A DNA stretch of 5,496 nucleotides from Sedimentisphaerales bacterium (GTDB taxonomy: Bacteria > Planctomycetota > Phycisphaerae > Sedimentisphaerales > SG8-4): positions 1 through 5,496 of the forward strand of contig JAFGJR010000062.1 of assembly GCA_016928975.1 (NCBI GenBank), given 5' to 3'. Shown here piece after piece: positions 4,890 to 5,496 of this stretch; position 1 is the stretch's first letter; every line of letters begins with the position of its first letter. Below the pieces are notes generated by a model. The model saw only the letters and a program-made list of their open reading frames with translations. It was not told the DNA's origin and did not search any database. The position numbers were made by a program, and so were the translations under genes.

Positions 4890-5496
4890 CTAACGCGAAA
4901 GCGACTTACATCTCTCTGTGCATTGATAGTCCATTCCCAAGATCCAGCCTAGGCCCTGGTCTTGATCGGTACGGGGCCTGCACCACTTCGTTACCCACTT
5001 GTCAGGCAGAGTTTTAAAGACGAAATCGTAGATCGCGCCTACGGCCTCCCATTCACAGTCGGAATTACACTTCCGGATAATTACGTCCACCACCACTTTC
5101 AAACCTTTCTGTTCGCACCGGCAGACGTGGTACGCCGTGCCATCGATAGACGTCATATAGGGATTCGCCTCCCCTGTATACTTACCGGGTTCATGCCGAA
5201 CATTGGTCATCACTCTGTCCGTATCCCCTGGCGTGCATAAACCCAGAACGTCTGAGTTGGCCAGCGGATTGTTCATCGCATACACAAACAAGTTTGGATT
5301 CCCCGCTTTTTCATAGAGGGGGTCAACAGCAATCCATCGTCCAAGTTCTGGGTTGAAGGACCTCAGCCCGAAGTAGTACAGCCCAGAGGCCTGATCATAC
5401 TCCTTCGAGGAGAACCGGAACCTAGCACTGTAGCTGCCTGTCGATGCGCGCTCTTCGCCGAACGGGCGATAGTCCCACGTCGCGAGCGTTGCCCCG
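4890..5496 (-). CDS. RHS repeat-associated core protein, C-terminal part (5' end outside the window)
   Basis: The last 201 residues of a much larger RHS/YD-repeat protein, open to the right edge of the window with no start inside. The visible core reads A-T-L-A-T-W-D-Y-R-P-F-G-E-E, then R-F-R-F-S-S-K-E-Y-D, G-L-Y-Y-F-G-L-R-S-F-N-P-E-L-G-R-W, V-D-P-L-Y and N-L-F-V-Y-A-M-N-N-P-L: the hallmark RHS-associated core. In known RHS proteins the YD repeats build a cocoon around a C-terminal toxin, released by cleavage near a P-x4-D-P-x-G-L motif. Here that motif is P-L-A-N-S-D-V-L-G-L, with Val in place of Pro. After it come 115 residues (4893-5237) of unrecognised sequence with eight cysteines, including C-R-C, C-N-S-D-C and C-T-E-R-C. 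I see no known nuclease, ADP-ribosyltransferase or deaminase motif. GC is about 55-62% in the core and falls to about 50% in the tail. Delivery would be by type VI secretion or another export route, not visible here. Confidence 0.92.
   Translation of the reverse strand, partial: GATLATWDYRPFGEERASTGSYSARFRFSSKEYDQASGLYYFGLRSFNPELGRWIAVDPLYEKAGNPNLFVYAMNNPLANSDVLGLCTPGDTDRVMTNVRHEPGKYTGEANPYMTSIDGTAYHVCRCEQKGLKVVVDVIIRKCNSDCEWEAVGAIYDFVFKTLPDKWVTKWCRPRTDQDQGLGWILGMDYQCTERCKSLSR

Noticed and set aside
4890..5291. Independent 133-residue gene starting at TTG 5291
   Set aside because: The frame continues upstream to the window edge with RHS core motifs, so it is the end of a larger gene.

Overview
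This is a GC-rich bacterial window with one intact regulator gene, a membrane/secretion-type gene pair, a complete REP-associated (IS200-like) transposase element, and the 3' end of an RHS polymorphic-toxin-like locus. The host cannot be named from sequence alone. High GC on the left, LacI-type regulators, RHS proteins, RAYT transposases and intergenic gaps packed with dispersed palindromic repeats would fit the Planctomycetes-Verrucomicrobia-Lentisphaerae group or a similar large-genome bacterium. That is inference, as no phylogenetic marker gene is present.

Layout on the + strand: a LacI-family repressor (74-1120) is followed by a gap of about 340 bp (1121-1462). The gap holds no gene but carries three unrelated inverted-repeat structures in tandem: a 27-bp-arm hairpin (1137-1197), two mutually complementary palindromes (1214-1235 and 1241-1264), and a TCTCGA-bounded hairpin (1284-1327). 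Then come a membrane-anchored SGNH/GDSL-type hydrolase (1463-2689) and a small multi-pass membrane protein (2692-3156). These two are separated by 2 bp and are almost certainly co-transcribed.

On the - strand, a RAYT-type Y1 (HUH) transposase gene (3295-4314) lies inside a 25-bp perfect inverted repeat (3292-3316 / 4335-4359). The left repeat supplies the last codons and the stop codon of the gene. A 27-bp exact copy of the transposase's own 5' coding sequence sits just beyond the left end (3255-3281).

The right end, also on the - strand, is the most interesting part. The C-terminal RHS core (reading in from the window edge, to 4890) ends in a 115-residue cysteine-rich tail that I do not recognise. 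It is followed 40 bp downstream by a small four-helix membrane protein (4433-4849). The order core, unknown tip, small membrane protein, together with lower GC in the tip and downstream gene, is the classic layout of a polymorphic toxin and its immunity gene. Downstream of the putative immunity gene is a short stretch (4370-4396) that resembles the RHS core at 5469-5495 (22/27 bases, and the same reading GxTLATWxY). It looks like a leftover of a displaced RHS tip, cut off by the transposase element. The toxin/immunity assignment is inference from layout and composition; the tail has no recognised catalytic motif.
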